Shown: one piece after another, positions 10,513-18,910 of the stretch | Position numbering within the stretch: the stretch's first letter is position 1 | Layout of the letters: each line of letters begins with the position of its first letter | From: Marixanthomonas spongiae | Lineage (GTDB): Bacteria > Bacteroidota > Bacteroidia > Flavobacteriales > Flavobacteriaceae | Assembly: GCF_003095375.1 (NCBI RefSeq) | Contig: NZ_QEHR01000007.1 | Span: 62,001 to 126,000, forward strand | Reading direction: 5' to 3' | DNA length: 64,000 nt | Notes under the pieces: model-generated | Database searches by the model: none | The model's input: only the letters and a program-made list of their open reading frames with translations | Told to the model about the DNA's origin: nothing | Program-made: the position numbers and the translations under genes

Positions 10513-11238
10513 ATGGGAAGAGCCTTCGAGTTTAGAAAAGCACGAAAAATGAAACGTTGGGCAGCAATGTCCAAAGCATTTACCCGCATAGGGAAAGACA
10601 TTGTAATGGCCGTTAAAGAAGGTGGTCCCGACCCAGATGCCAACTCCAGGCTGCGGGCCGTGATACAGAATGCCAAGGCCGTAAACATGCCCAAGGACAA
10701 TATTGAGCGCGCCATTAAACGGGCAAGCGACAAAAGCCAAGGCGATTATAAAGAAGTGCTTTTTGAAGGCTATGCCCCGCATGGTATTGCCATTCTAATT
10801 GAAACCGCGACCGACAACAATACCCGTACCGTGGCCAATATACGCTCTTATTTTAATAAATGCGATGGCAGCTTGGGTACTTCGGGATCGGTGGTGTTTA
10901 TGTTTGACCATACTTGTAATTTCCGAATCAACGGCGAAAACCTCGACTTGGAAGAACTGGAACTGGAATTGATAGACCATGGCGTGGACGAAATTTTTGA
11001 AGACGACGATGGCGTAATGGTTTATGCCCCGTTTGAAAGTTTTGGTGCCATACAGTCTTATCTGGAGGCCAACGATATTGAAATTTTATCTTCCGGTTTT
11101 GAGCGTATCCCGCAAGTCACCAAAACCCTATCCAAAGAAGATGCCGCCGATGTGGAAAAGTTACTGGAAAAAATCGAGGAAGATGACGATGTGCAGAACG
11201 TGTATCACACCATGGAAGAAACTTCTTCGGAAGCATAA
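10513..11238 (+). CDS. YebC/PmpR family DNA-binding protein
   Basis: A 241-residue cytoplasmic protein with the YebC N-terminal signature (MGRAFEFRKARKMKRW, then AAMSKAFTRIGKDI), a conserved GGPDPDANSRLR loop and an acidic C-terminal domain. Family members act as transcription regulators, and some have recently been linked to translation of proline-rich stretches. Length and start match the family; the ATG at 10513 gives the canonical MGR-type N-terminus. It stands alone between a lipoprotein gene and a convergent acyltransferase gene, without the ruvC partner seen in proteobacteria. Codon use looks like that of its neighbours. Confidence 0.92.
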   Translation: MGRAFEFRKARKMKRWAAMSKAFTRIGKDIVMAVKEGGPDPDANSRLRAVIQNAKAVNMPKDNIERAIKRASDKSQGDYKEVLFEGYAPHGIAILIETATDNNTRTVANIRSYFNKCDGSLGTSGSVVFMFDHTCNFRINGENLDLEELELELIDHGVDEIFEDDDGVMVYAPFESFGAIQSYLEANDIEILSSGFERIPQVTKTLSKEDAADVEKLLEKIEEDDDVQNVYHTMEETSSEA

Positions 11239-11290
11239 TGGAACTCTAACAACAAATCCCCATCTTCAAATTTAAATGCAGTTCAAATGG

Positions 11291-11827
11291 TTACGTGCGT
11301 TCAACCCGCTTGCCCACTACGTTAATAAACTGAAGTTTTAACTGTTTTAAGTCCTCTTCTATAGTTCCTTTGGGATAATAAGCATTGCCAACGGTCACGG
11401 TTTTCGTTTTATAATCGAACCCTACGGGAATGATGGGCACATTGGCCGATTTTGCAATATAATAAAACCCTGTTTTCCAGTTTTCTACTTTTTTACGGGT
11501 GCCTTCGGGTGATAAAGCGAGCCTAAATTCTTCTTTATCTTCAAAAATTTTGGCAATGGTCGCCACTTTTTTCTGCCCTGGGGTACGGTCTAGCGGTACA
11601 CCGCCCATCCATTTAAAATACCAGCCAAAAGGAGGTTTGAACAATTCTTTTTTACCAATAAAATTAATTTGTGTTTTTAAAATGCGCCGCGCAAACGCTC
11701 CTACATAGAAGTCGTGCCAACTGGTGTGCGGCACCACGATGACCACGGCTTTTTTAATATTTTGGTCAAAACTTCCTTTGATGTGCCAACCCATAAGGTT
11801 ACAGAAAATAAAACGGGTTAAGCCCAT
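11291..11827 (-). CDS. PlsC-like acyltransferase
   Basis: A 178-residue protein with the acyltransferase motif H-x4-D (PHTSWHDF, residues ~33-39), followed by FIGKKELF, GGVPLDR and ALSPEGTR blocks that correspond to motifs II-III of 1-acyl-glycerol-3-phosphate acyltransferases. It lacks the long N-terminal membrane anchor of typical PlsC and is short, like other small flavobacterial members, so the acyl acceptor could be a different lipid or lysolipid. It starts 22 bp after the stop of the KdsB-KdnB gene on the same strand, so cotranscription with an LPS-precursor enzyme is likely; a role in envelope lipid assembly is inferred from that. Confidence 0.8.
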   Translation of the reverse strand: MGLTRFIFCNLMGWHIKGSFDQNIKKAVVIVVPHTSWHDFYVGAFARRILKTQINFIGKKELFKPPFGWYFKWMGGVPLDRTPGQKKVATIAKIFEDKEEFRLALSPEGTRKKVENWKTGFYYIAKSANVPIIPVGFDYKTKTVTVGNAYYPKGTIEEDLKQLKLQFINVVGKRVERT

Positions 11828-11849
11828 AGTTTAACGGGTTTGTAAGAGG

Positions 11850-13679
11850 TTACATTTTTAAGTATAATGCTTTCAGTTTTTCTGGGGTCATGAGGGTTTG
11901 CCAGTCATCACCCAGCGCATTTTCCCATAAAGGGACCAAACTTAAAGCCACTTCAATCATTTTGTCCAGTTGATTGTCGGTTAGGTTGGCACAAACCCCT
12001 TTTGGGATTTCGATGTCATGCTTTTTTACCATTTTTTTGAAGACCACAACATCGTCTTTGTAAAATTCTTCCAATTGATTAAAAACAATACAATTGCCAA
12101 TACCGTGCTTAGTGCCCAAGACGTATGAGAGTCCGTAGCTCATGGCGTGGGCAACACCAACTTGCGAGTAGGCGATGCTCATCCCGCCGTGCCAAGAAGC
12201 CATCATCAATTTGGCGCGGGCTTCGGCTTCTGTTGTGGATTGTTCCAAGAAAATTTCTTTACATAGATCGTAAGCCTTTTCACCATAGCTTTGGCTAAAG
12301 GCATTTAAAAATGTACCGTTCAACGATTCCACGCAATGGATAAAACAATCCATTCCCGTATAAAACCATTGGTTTTTAGGAACGCCTTTTGTTAAGTCTG
12401 GGTCTAATACCACTTGGTCAAAGGGCGTAAAATCGCTGTTGATGCCCAATTTCCTGACAGGTCCCAGTAAAACGGTGGTTCGGGAAACTTCGGCGCCAGT
12501 TCCTGAAATGGTAGGAATGCCAATGTGATAGACTGCTTTCTTTTTAACCAAGTCCCAACCTTGATAATCGGCAGCGCTTCCGTCATTGGTCAACATTATG
12601 GACACGGCCTTGGCAATGTCCAACAACGTACCACCCCCTATCCCGATGATCCCGGAAGGTTTTTTTTTGAATTCTGAAGTAATTTCTTTAACCAATTGGT
12701 CAATTTGCTCTGTTTCAGGTTCTTTATCCGCTGAAATGAAAATCAATTTATCATTAAAACGCAGTTTTATCCTATTGATGAGATCGTTGTTGTTTTTAAA
12801 TACATCATCGACCAAAAAGATAAACGGAGCATTTTTTTGGCGTTGCGGTGCCAATATTTCTGGTAATTGGTTAAAACACCCGGCACCGAAAACAACTTTA
12901 GGCACCATTGGAAAGTTTCGAAACTTGTTGTTGACCGACTTTTTGTCTTCTTTTTTCAATAATCTGTTCGCTTCAACTAAATCTTCAGGAGTATCTATTT
13001 CGACGCCCTGTGCAGTGGTTACCGCCATTTTTATTCTTTTTCCGTATTCCAAATAACGAATACACTCGATTTTCTCTACCGCTTCCAAAGAACGCATGGG
13101 CAAGCGGTAAAAATCCATCAATGCTTCTTTTCTAAAAGCATATATTCCCTTGTGTTTATAGTATTTAACATCGGCGTTTTTGTCCCTAGGATACGGGATG
13201 GGTGAACGCGAAAAATACAGTGCGAAGCTATCTTCATCGGTAATCACTTTTACGCAATTGGGGTCGCTAATTTCTTTCCAGTCGTCTATTTCGGTCATCA
13301 AGGAAGCCAAATCTATAGTATGAGCGTCCTTTCCGTTAAACACATCCAACACCTGTTGCAGGCCTTTTTTGCTGGTAAAAGGTTCATCGCCTTGCACGTT
13401 GACCACAATATCTACGTCCATATTTTCAACAGCTTCGGCAATGCGGTCGCTCCCACTTTCGTGTGTTTTTTTACTCATAATGGCTTTGCCACCATTGTTT
13501 TCTATTTCTTCACGAATGATATCACTATCGGTCACTACATAGACTTCATCGAAAAGACCGGTATTTTTTGCAGCTTGGTAGGTGCGAACAATTACCGATT
13601 TGCCTCCAAGGTCTTGCATTAATTTCCCTGGAAAGCGGGAAGCACCGTAACGCGCGGGGATCATAGCGATTATTTTCAA
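11850..13679 (-). CDS. KdsB-KdnB fusion: CMP-Kdo synthetase plus Kdo 8-oxidase-like domain
   Basis: One continuous 609-residue frame. Residues ~1-243 are a CMP-Kdo synthetase (KdsB): [14 protein letters not shown] nucleotide loop, [20 protein letters not shown], and the C-terminal [10 protein letters not shown]. After a ~12-residue basic linker, residues ~256-609 form an iron-containing alcohol dehydrogenase-like domain with [36 protein letters not shown] and metal ligands in [14 protein letters not shown] and TKHGIGN. The blocks QGWDLVK and SGTGAE resemble KdnB, the Kdo 8-oxidase of 8-amino-Kdo synthesis. No stop, shift or ATG lies at the junction. The start codon is TTG (13677-13679), placed by a full TTG-N18-TATTTTTG promoter 24 bp upstream. 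No KdnA-like aminotransferase gene lies in the window. Confidence 0.85.
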   Translation of the reverse strand: MKIIAMIPARYGASRFPGKLMQDLGGKSVIVRTYQAAKNTGLFDEVYVVTDSDIIREEIENNGGKAIMSKKTHESGSDRIAEAVENMDVDIVVNVQGDEPFTSKKGLQQVLDVFNGKDAHTIDLASLMTEIDDWKEISDPNCVKVITDEDSFALYFSRSPIPYPRDKNADVKYYKHKGIYAFRKEALMDFYRLPMRSLEAVEKIECIRYLEYGKRIKMAVTTAQGVEIDTPEDLVEANRLLKKEDKKSVNNKFRNFPMVPKVVFGAGCFNQLPEILAPQRQKNAPFIFLVDDVFKNNNDLINRIKLRFNDKLIFISADKEPETEQIDQLVKEITSEFKKKPSGIIGIGGGTLLDIAKAVSIMLTNDGSAADYQGWDLVKKKAVYHIGIPTISGTGAEVSRTTVLLGPVRKLGINSDFTPFDQVVLDPDLTKGVPKNQWFYTGMDCFIHCVESLNGTFLNAFSQSYGEKAYDLCKEIFLEQSTTEAEARAKLMMASWHGGMSIAYSQVGVAHAMSYGLSYVLGTKHGIGNCIVFNQLEEFYKDDVVVFKKMVKKHDIEIPKGVCANLTDNQLDKMIEVALSLVPLWENALGDDWQTLMTPEKLKALYLKM

Positions 13680-13702
13680 AGCAATGGTTTTTAAAATGAA
13701 TT

Positions 13703-13731
13703 CAAAAATAAGAAGTTTAAGTTTTGGACAA
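13703..13731 (-). promoter_or_regulatory. consensus promoter for the KdsB-KdnB gene
   Basis: Read on the minus strand: TTG (13731-13729), an 18-bp spacer and TATTTTTG (13710-13703), a full match to the Bacteroidota pattern. The -33 part lies within the last codons of the upstream DUF4126 gene. Confidence 0.68.
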
Positions 13732-14295
13732 GCGTTTTTTCCGAAGCTTTTTGTAAAACCTTAAAATTAGGAGGAACAAAAATACCACCAACGCAAAAGC
13801 CACAATGGGAACAAAAATGGACAATATAGCCATGAGTGTTGCCAAGCCGGTTTCTATCGTGGTAAGCACGGGGTTTGCAAAGCCTGCCGTGGCGGTACTG
13901 GAAGTTAACCGTGCCGTTGCCGTGTTCCCTTTTACTGCTGCAGCGGTACCGCCACCGGCAATGATTGCCAAAGCCCAAGTGATTGTTGGGTCTAAGTTGG
14001 AAATCGTAGCTACCATCACGGCGGTTCCGGCCAGAGTGGCCAACGGCAAGGCGATGGTATCGAGCACATTGTCCAGCCATGGAATATAATAACCGAAAAT
14101 CTCGATTAAGGTAGCTACAGCCAGCGTAATAACAGCTGTTAGACTACCGATCCATTGCCAGCTTTCGTTTAATGCAATCACCTCGTAATATCCTGCCAAA
14201 CTTAAAATGAGCAAAGGCAAAAACACCCGAAACCCCACGGCAGCCGCAAGACCAACGCCTAAAAATATACTTAAAATAATTTCGAATGTATCCAT
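13717..14295 (-). CDS. DUF4126 family membrane protein
   Basis: A very hydrophobic protein of ~192 residues with four or five predicted membrane segments ([18 protein letters not shown] first) and a basic C-terminal tail ([12 protein letters not shown]). The Ala/Gly-rich helices and the [10 protein letters not shown] motif fit the DUF4126 family, whose function is unknown. The ATG at 14293-14295 (MDTFEIIL) is preferred because it puts the first membrane helix close to the N-terminus; an in-frame ATG at 14346 would add 17 residues. The tail of the gene carries the promoter of the downstream KdsB-KdnB gene. Confidence 0.78.
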   Translation of the reverse strand: MDTFEIILSIFLGVGLAAAVGFRVFLPLLILSLAGYYEVIALNESWQWIGSLTAVITLAVATLIEIFGYYIPWLDNVLDTIALPLATLAGTAVMVATISNLDPTITWALAIIAGGGTAAAVKGNTATARLTSSTATAGFANPVLTTIETGLATLMAILSIFVPIVAFALVVFLFLLILRFYKKLRKKRLSKT

Positions 14296-14378
14296 AGTTT
14301 CGTCGTAAGAAAAACCTTGCAGGAAGTTTTGGAAAATTTCTCCCATCTTCTGTCTTCAAGCCCTCCATGAACTTGCCT

Positions 14379-14413
14379 CATCCAGCATTTATCATCCAGC
14401 GTCCAGCATTTCA
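14379..14413. repeat. degenerate short direct repeats (ATCCAGC unit)
   Basis: Three copies of an ATCCAGC/GTCCAGC unit, two followed by ATTT, lie just before the DUF4126 gene. Each copy differs slightly. Similar islands with other unit sequences occur at 33188, 42544 and 49948. Confidence 0.6.
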
Positions 14414-14418
14414 CCCCA

Positions 14419-15843
14419 CTAATCTACAAAAAATTCATCCTTAAACCCTATAAGGTACAATTTTTCTGTGGCCCGGGTAATGGCCGTGTAGAGCCACCGT
14501 AAATATTCTTTGGTGATGCCGTCGGGCAGGTAGGGTTGTTCTACAAAGACGGTGTTCCACTGTCCGCCTTGCGATTTATGGCAAGTAATGGCATAAGAGA
14601 ACTTAACCTGTAGGGCATTGAAGTATTTATTGTTTTTAACGGCTAAAAACTTTTTGTACTTCGATTTTACTTCGGTATAATCCTTCATTACTTCATGGTA
14701 CAGCTTATTGGAATCGTCGTACGAAAGCGACGGGGTTTCGGAAGTGAGCGTATCTAACAACAAAACAGTTTCCAAAGGTTTCATTTTTGGGTAATCCACC
14801 ATATTGACGAGCACTTCAGCAAATCGAAAGCCGTAGAGCTCTTTAATGCTGAAAATTTCCAATACTTCAATAATATCGCCATTGGCTATAAACCCTGCTT
14901 CACTTTGGGGTTTTACCCAGTGGTAATTGTTCTTGACGACCATTAAGTAATCGCCTGCCGCCAGTTCAGACTCCTGAAAAAGGATACGGTTCCTGATGTT
15001 TTGATTGTACAAATTCGCCCGTTTGTTTGAACGAACTATGATTACGGTATCTTCGTTGCCAAGCGAACTGTAACTGTCGCTAATGGCATCCATCAACTCT
15101 TGCCCGTCCAATGGCCGGATGACCTCTGGATACGGAGTTTCAGAAAATTTAAAATCTTCAAAAAAACCATCATCCAACCGTTGGCGAAGCAATGTGGCAT
15201 TCATTAAAATTCCGCTGTCGTGCTGTTGGCGCACTACTTCGGTAAGTTCCAGTTCTATTACTTCTTTATTGTATTGGTTTTGCAGGGTGTGTTTGTCCAA
15301 AGCGGGGCTCAAGTTCAATTTTACCGGTGGCAACTGTGCCGTATCGCCTATAAGCAACAATTTGCAGTTATGGCCACTGTACACGTATTGCATTAAATCG
15401 TCCAAAAGCGACCCGTTTTCAAATAACTTAGAATCTTGGTTGATGTCTGGGATCATAGACGCCTCATCGACTATAAAAATAACATTTCGGCTTTTATTGG
15501 GCTTTAACCTAAAGGAGACGCTCCCGCCTTTTTCAGACTTTGGGAAGTATATTTTTTTATGGATGGTAAACGCTTCTTTTTGCGAATAGTTACTAATCAC
15601 TTTTGCCGCCCGCCCAGTTGGTGCCAATAACACAGACGATTTTTTCAGCTTTATAAGGTTTTTTACCAAGGTACCTACAATGGTCGTTTTCCCTGTTCCG
15701 GCATACCCTTTCAGCAAAAAAACCTCATTATCGTTGGTTGCGACCGAAAATTTTGCCAATAACTGCAGGGCCATATCCTGGTTGGCCGTTGTTTGATGGG
15801 GGAAATCGTGCTTTAAAAGCGAATAAAATCGTGATGCGTCCAT
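14419..15843 (-). CDS. RecD/Pif1-like superfamily 1 DNA helicase
   Basis: A 474-residue ATPase with Walker A KGYAGTGKTTI near residue 50, Walker B IFIVDEASM, motif III LLIGDTAQLPPV and the C-terminal UvrD_C_2-type block FSYAITCHKSQGGQW followed by LYTAITRATEKL. This order defines a 5'-3' SF1B helicase related to RecD2 and Pif1. Without RecB/RecC partners it probably works alone in replication or repair. The ATG at 15841-15843 (MDASRFY) is chosen because a TATGTTTG promoter box lies at 15861-15854; an upstream in-frame ATG at 15876 would lie ahead of that promoter. Confidence 0.88.
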   Translation of the reverse strand: MDASRFYSLLKHDFPHQTTANQDMALQLLAKFSVATNDNEVFLLKGYAGTGKTTIVGTLVKNLIKLKKSSVLLAPTGRAAKVISNYSQKEAFTIHKKIYFPKSEKGGSVSFRLKPNKSRNVIFIVDEASMIPDINQDSKLFENGSLLDDLMQYVYSGHNCKLLLIGDTAQLPPVKLNLSPALDKHTLQNQYNKEVIELELTEVVRQQHDSGILMNATLLRQRLDDGFFEDFKFSETPYPEVIRPLDGQELMDAISDSYSSLGNEDTVIIVRSNKRANLYNQNIRNRILFQESELAAGDYLMVVKNNYHWVKPQSEAGFIANGDIIEVLEIFSIKELYGFRFAEVLVNMVDYPKMKPLETVLLLDTLTSETPSLSYDDSNKLYHEVMKDYTEVKSKYKKFLAVKNNKYFNALQVKFSYAITCHKSQGGQWNTVFVEQPYLPDGITKEYLRWLYTAITRATEKLYLIGFKDEFFVD

Positions 15844-15853
15844 AGTGTATCTG

Positions 15854-15861
15854 CAAACATA
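15854..15861 (-). promoter_or_regulatory. -7 promoter element for the RecD-like helicase
   Basis: Minus-strand TATGTTTG is an exact TAnnTTTG match ending 11 bp before the ATG at 15843. It implies a very short leader and decides which start codon is used. Confidence 0.55.
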
Positions 15862-15921
15862 ATGGTTTTGCGGCAAGTGATGATTTTTTTAGATTATAGT
15901 TTTACGAACAAAAAAAAATTG

Positions 15922-15929
15922 TAGATTTG
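15922..15929 (+). promoter_or_regulatory. -7 promoter element for the 15975 operon
   Basis: TAGATTTG matches TAnnTTTG exactly, 45 bp before the start codon, in AT-rich DNA. The -33 position shows only TTT. Confidence 0.55.
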
Positions 15930-15974
15930 CGATAGACCTATTCATATTTTAAACGTTAATAAAACTATCGTACA

Positions 15975-16637
15975 ATGAGACTTGTAATACAGATAATTCT
16001 TTGGATTGTTATTATCTTTTTAGGATATAAACTTTATGGTTCCATTAGTGGCCCCTTTGAGTTTAACAAAGAGAAAAAAATCCGGTACCAAAAAGTGATC
16101 AATAATTTAAAAGACATTCGTAATGCCGAATTGGCACACCAAGAGATTACAGGCTCTTTCACCGGAAGTTTCGACAGTTTGATACGCTTTATAGACACAG
16201 CACAATTTGCCATTACGCAACGCCGCGATTCAGTTTACGCTGATGTTGAAAAAAACAAGGCTTATGGTATTGATGAAGGTTACTTTATCACAGAGTCTTT
16301 GATAGATACCCTAAGCTTCACTCCTGTTAAAGATTCATTGTTCGGCAAATCAAACCGTTATAAAACCATGATGGAAGTGCCTGTTAAAGGTGTGGACGCC
16401 AAAATAAACCTGCAAGCTGGCACCATTATGAAAAATGGCAGCAAATATTCTGTTTTTGAAGCTAGCGTTCCTAAAGAAGTAGTACTTCAAGGCATGGACA
16501 AGGAACTTATACACCAAGAAAAACAAGCGAATACCGTAGAAGGGGTTCGAGGAGCTAATGTACAAGTAGGTTCTATGAACGAAATCGACACCAACGGTAA
16601 TTGGGGTAAATCGTATGACACTGGGCAAAACCAATAA
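15975..16637 (+). CDS. membrane-anchored protein of unknown function
   Basis: A 220-residue protein with one N-terminal membrane helix (VIQIILWIVIIFLGYKLYG, residues 3-21) and a soluble part probably facing the periplasm. It has a charged helical stretch (KEKKIRYQKVINNLKDIRNAE) and a C-terminal Gly/Asn-rich tail. No catalytic motif is recognisable. It is the first gene of a tight run with the DUF3822 gene (23-bp overlap) and rsmD (1-bp overlap), so the three are probably translated from one mRNA. The promoter box at 15922 fits this. The pilin-like look of the N-terminus is superficial, since no prepilin cleavage site is present. Confidence 0.7.
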   Translation: MRLVIQIILWIVIIFLGYKLYGSISGPFEFNKEKKIRYQKVINNLKDIRNAELAHQEITGSFTGSFDSLIRFIDTAQFAITQRRDSVYADVEKNKAYGIDEGYFITESLIDTLSFTPVKDSLFGKSNRYKTMMEVPVKGVDAKINLQAGTIMKNGSKYSVFEASVPKEVVLQGMDKELIHQEKQANTVEGVRGANVQVGSMNEIDTNGNWGKSYDTGQNQ

Positions 16638-17460
16638 CAATACCATACACTACACTAAAAGGCTGTCCGTTCAAATATCTTTGACCGGACTTTCTTTTTT
16701 GGTCACATCCAGTGACGGCAATGAAGTACTGTATTTTTGGGAAGAACGCTTTGAAACTCCTTTTACCCCCGAAGAGTTGCTGTCTAATGTGGAAAGTGCC
16801 ATGCAGACCCACGAGCAGTTGCAAGAAGGTTTTGACCAGGTCACTTTGCTATATGCCACAGACCTCTATACGCTCGTCCCACGTTCCCTGTTTGATGAAA
16901 CAAAAGCAAGCGAGTATTTAAAATTCAACTCAAAAATACTGGCCAACGACTATATTTCGCACGATATACTGGAAAACCAAGACATCGTTGTGGTGTACGT
17001 GCCCTATATTAACATCAACAATTATTTTTTTGAGCGCTATGGGTCGTTTCAATATTACCACGCCACTTCCATATTGATCCCAAGCATCCTCACTACCGAA
17101 AAATTCACAAAAGAGTCTAAGGTTTTCGTGAACGTTAGATCAGAAAGTTTTGATAGCATTGTTGTTAAGGAAGGCCAGTTAATGCTCTGCAACACCTTTT
17201 CTTTTAAAACGGCTGAAGATTTTATATATTATCTACTTTTCTGTATGGAGCAGCTTCACTTAAACCCAGAACGCACGCCAGTGATTTTAACGGGTTCCAT
17301 TGAAAAAGAAGGTGACATTTTTAACGTACTTTACACGTACATACGCGACGTATCTTTTGTGTCTGGAAAGTTGGTTGAGGATTTCAAAAGTTTTTCTGAA
17401 TCATCTTTTCCCCAACTCACAGCACCACATCAACACTTTGTGTTAAAAAACAGTTTGTAA
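16615..17460 (+). CDS. DUF3822 family protein
   Basis: A 281-residue soluble protein. The opening KRLSVQISLTGLSF block, the VPRSLFDETKASEYLKFN segment and FVNVRSESFDSIVV match the DUF3822 family, which is restricted to Bacteroidota, sits next to rsmD and has an actin/hexokinase-like ATPase fold by distant resemblance. Function is unknown. It overlaps the previous gene by 23 bp and its TAA shares an A with the rsmD ATG (TAATG), so translational coupling is likely. The conserved association with a 16S rRNA methyltransferase is the only functional hint. Confidence 0.8.
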   Translation: MTLGKTNNNTIHYTKRLSVQISLTGLSFLVTSSDGNEVLYFWEERFETPFTPEELLSNVESAMQTHEQLQEGFDQVTLLYATDLYTLVPRSLFDETKASEYLKFNSKILANDYISHDILENQDIVVVYVPYININNYFFERYGSFQYYHATSILIPSILTTEKFTKESKVFVNVRSESFDSIVVKEGQLMLCNTFSFKTAEDFIYYLLFCMEQLHLNPERTPVILTGSIEKEGDIFNVLYTYIRDVSFVSGKLVEDFKSFSESSFPQLTAPHQHFVLKNSL

Positions 17461-17993
17461 TGCGTATTATTTCAGGAACACATAAAGGAAGACGGTTAAT
17501 TGCCCCGAAAACGCTTCCCGTAAGGCCCACAACCGATTTTGCCAAGGAAGCTCTTTTCAACATACTGCGAAACTCCCTTTATTTTGAAGAAATCAATGTA
17601 CTAGACCTATTTGCAGGTACCGGAAACATCAGCTATGAATTTGCCTCCCGCGGCACACAGCACATCACGGCTGTAGATGCACATCCAGCCTGCGTTAAAT
17701 TTATAAAAGAAACAGCCGAAACACTGGATTTCCCCATTGATACGGTAAAATCTGACGTTGTGAAATACCTCTCAGCTATTTCAGCAACCTTCGATATCAT
17801 TTTTGCTGATCCTCCCTACAAATTTGATAATAACCAGTTTGAAGAGATCATTGCTACTATTTTTCGAAATAATTTGACAAAACCCAACGGAATGGTTATT
17901 ATTGAGCATTCAAAAGAGACCGATCTTTCGCACCTACCCTATTTTAAGGAACTGCGGAAATATGGAGGATCGGTGTTCAGTTTTTTTCAATAA
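17460..17993 (+). CDS. rsmD: 16S rRNA (guanine(966)-N(2))-methyltransferase
   Basis: A 177-residue Rossmann-fold methyltransferase that methylates G966 of 16S rRNA on assembled 30S subunits using SAM. The N-terminus RIISGTHKGRRL and RPTTDFAKEALFNIL are typical of RsmD. Motif I is LDLFAGTGN and the catalytic motif IV is DPPY in IIFADPPYKF. Its ATG overlaps the DUF3822 stop by one base, and the next gene (family member B) starts 9 bp after its stop. Confidence 0.93.
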   Translation: MRIISGTHKGRRLIAPKTLPVRPTTDFAKEALFNILRNSLYFEEINVLDLFAGTGNISYEFASRGTQHITAVDAHPACVKFIKETAETLDFPIDTVKSDVVKYLSAISATFDIIFADPPYKFDNNQFEEIIATIFRNNLTKPNGMVIIEHSKETDLSHLPYFKELRKYGGSVFSFFQ

Positions 17994-18002
17994 TACAAAT
18001 TA

Positions 18003-18389
18003 ATGCTATCCCCAGAGCCTATTTTATTAAACCTGTCCTTCGCAACTCTTGAAATCCATGAAAACTGTGTTATTTCAACTATAAAAGAAGGGATTCTTTT
18101 CGACAAAGAAGAACGAAAACAACTTTATGAGGTTTTCAAACAGCATTTTCGGCAAAAACCGTTTGTATATATCTCAAACCGGAAAAACGATTATACGGTA
18201 AACCCAACAAGTTACTTGCAGGAAGATGATTTTGCACAGTTAATGGGAATGGCCGTGCTATGTTATTCCAAAAGTACTTATGATAATGCTCTTTTTGAAA
18301 AACGGTTTTACAAACAAGAATTTCATGTGTTTTACAGTTTTCAGACTTGTGAACATTGGGCAAAAGAGGTGCTGTTCTCTAAAAACTGA
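18003..18389 (+). CDS. small conserved protein of unknown function (family member B)
   Basis: A 128-residue soluble protein clearly related to the products at 7050 and 18512. Shared blocks are HENCVISTIKEGILF (residues ~19-33), FVYISNRKNDYTVNPTSY (~54-71), an aliphatic GMAVL strand, LFEKRFY (~98-104) and a final helix with HWAKEVL. Relation to C is closest (CVIST/YVIST, NDYTVNPT/YDYTINPT, LFEKRFY/LFEKKFY). It follows rsmD by 9 bp, so it is probably the last gene of that operon. There is no signal peptide and no catalytic motif. A STAS/SpoIIAA-like fold is possible but unproven. Confidence 0.78.
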   Translation: MLSPEPILLNLSFATLEIHENCVISTIKEGILFDKEERKQLYEVFKQHFRQKPFVYISNRKNDYTVNPTSYLQEDDFAQLMGMAVLCYSKSTYDNALFEKRFYKQEFHVFYSFQTCEHWAKEVLFSKN

Positions 18390-18461
18390 CTATTTTATTA
18401 ATTTAGCAAACAGTTTGTTAATTCGATAAAGTTTTCTTATTATCATCTTAATGTTTTCTTC

Positions 18462-18477
18462 TCTCTTTATAAAGAGA
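18462..18477. promoter_or_regulatory. 16-bp perfect palindrome upstream of family member C
   Basis: TCTCTTTATAAAGAGA is a perfect palindrome centred ~43 bp before the ATG of the gene at 18512. It could be an operator for a dimeric regulator. There is no T-run, so it is not a terminator. Confidence 0.35.
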
Positions 18478-18511
18478 TATGTGAGCCATCTGCTTAAACA
18501 AATAGCTCTTT

Positions 18512-18910
18512 ATGAACTTAAAGCCTTTTAAAACAATAGATCTTAGCTACATTTCACTTGAATTGTATGAAAATTATGTTATTTCAACAATTCAAGAGGG
18601 AGTGCTTTTTGATCTTCCTTATTTAAATGTAGTTATGGAGATTTATGAAAAATATTATGGTACAAAACAATTTGTTCTAATTGCTCAAAGGATATATGAC
18701 TATACTATAAACCCAACGTGTTATATAGTTGCTCCCAAAAAATTAAACCTACTAGGAATTGCCGTTGTATGCAAATCAAACTCAGCTTTCGAAACTGCTT
18801 TATTCGAAAAAAAATTCTATAACAATCCCTACGAACCTTTTCAAACACTAAAAGCAGCGGTGGAGTGGGCGGAAAAGCTTCTTGAAGAAAATAAAAAAGC
18901 AGGCCTATAA
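18512..18910 (+). CDS. small conserved protein of unknown function (family member C)
   Basis: A 132-residue soluble protein, close relative of B (18003) and more distant relative of A (7050). Diagnostic blocks are YENYVISTIQEGVLF, RIYDYTINPTCY, LLGIAVVCKS, LFEKKFY and a final helix AAVEWAEKLLEE. The gene is AT-rich with many AAA/TTA codons. It is separated from B by 122 bp containing a palindrome, so it may have its own promoter. Its last four codons and stop overlap the 3' end of rnpB on the opposite strand, and the adjacent Lys codons supply the T-run that ends rnpB. Function unknown. Confidence 0.75.
   Translation: MNLKPFKTIDLSYISLELYENYVISTIQEGVLFDLPYLNVVMEIYEKYYGTKQFVLIAQRIYDYTINPTCYIVAPKKLNLLGIAVVCKSNSAFETALFEKKFYNNPYEPFQTLKAAVEWAEKLLEENKKAGL

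Noticed and set aside
14379-14413. Repeat islands as CRISPR
   Set aside because: Units are 7-9 bp, degenerate, without constant spacers; no cas genes nearby.
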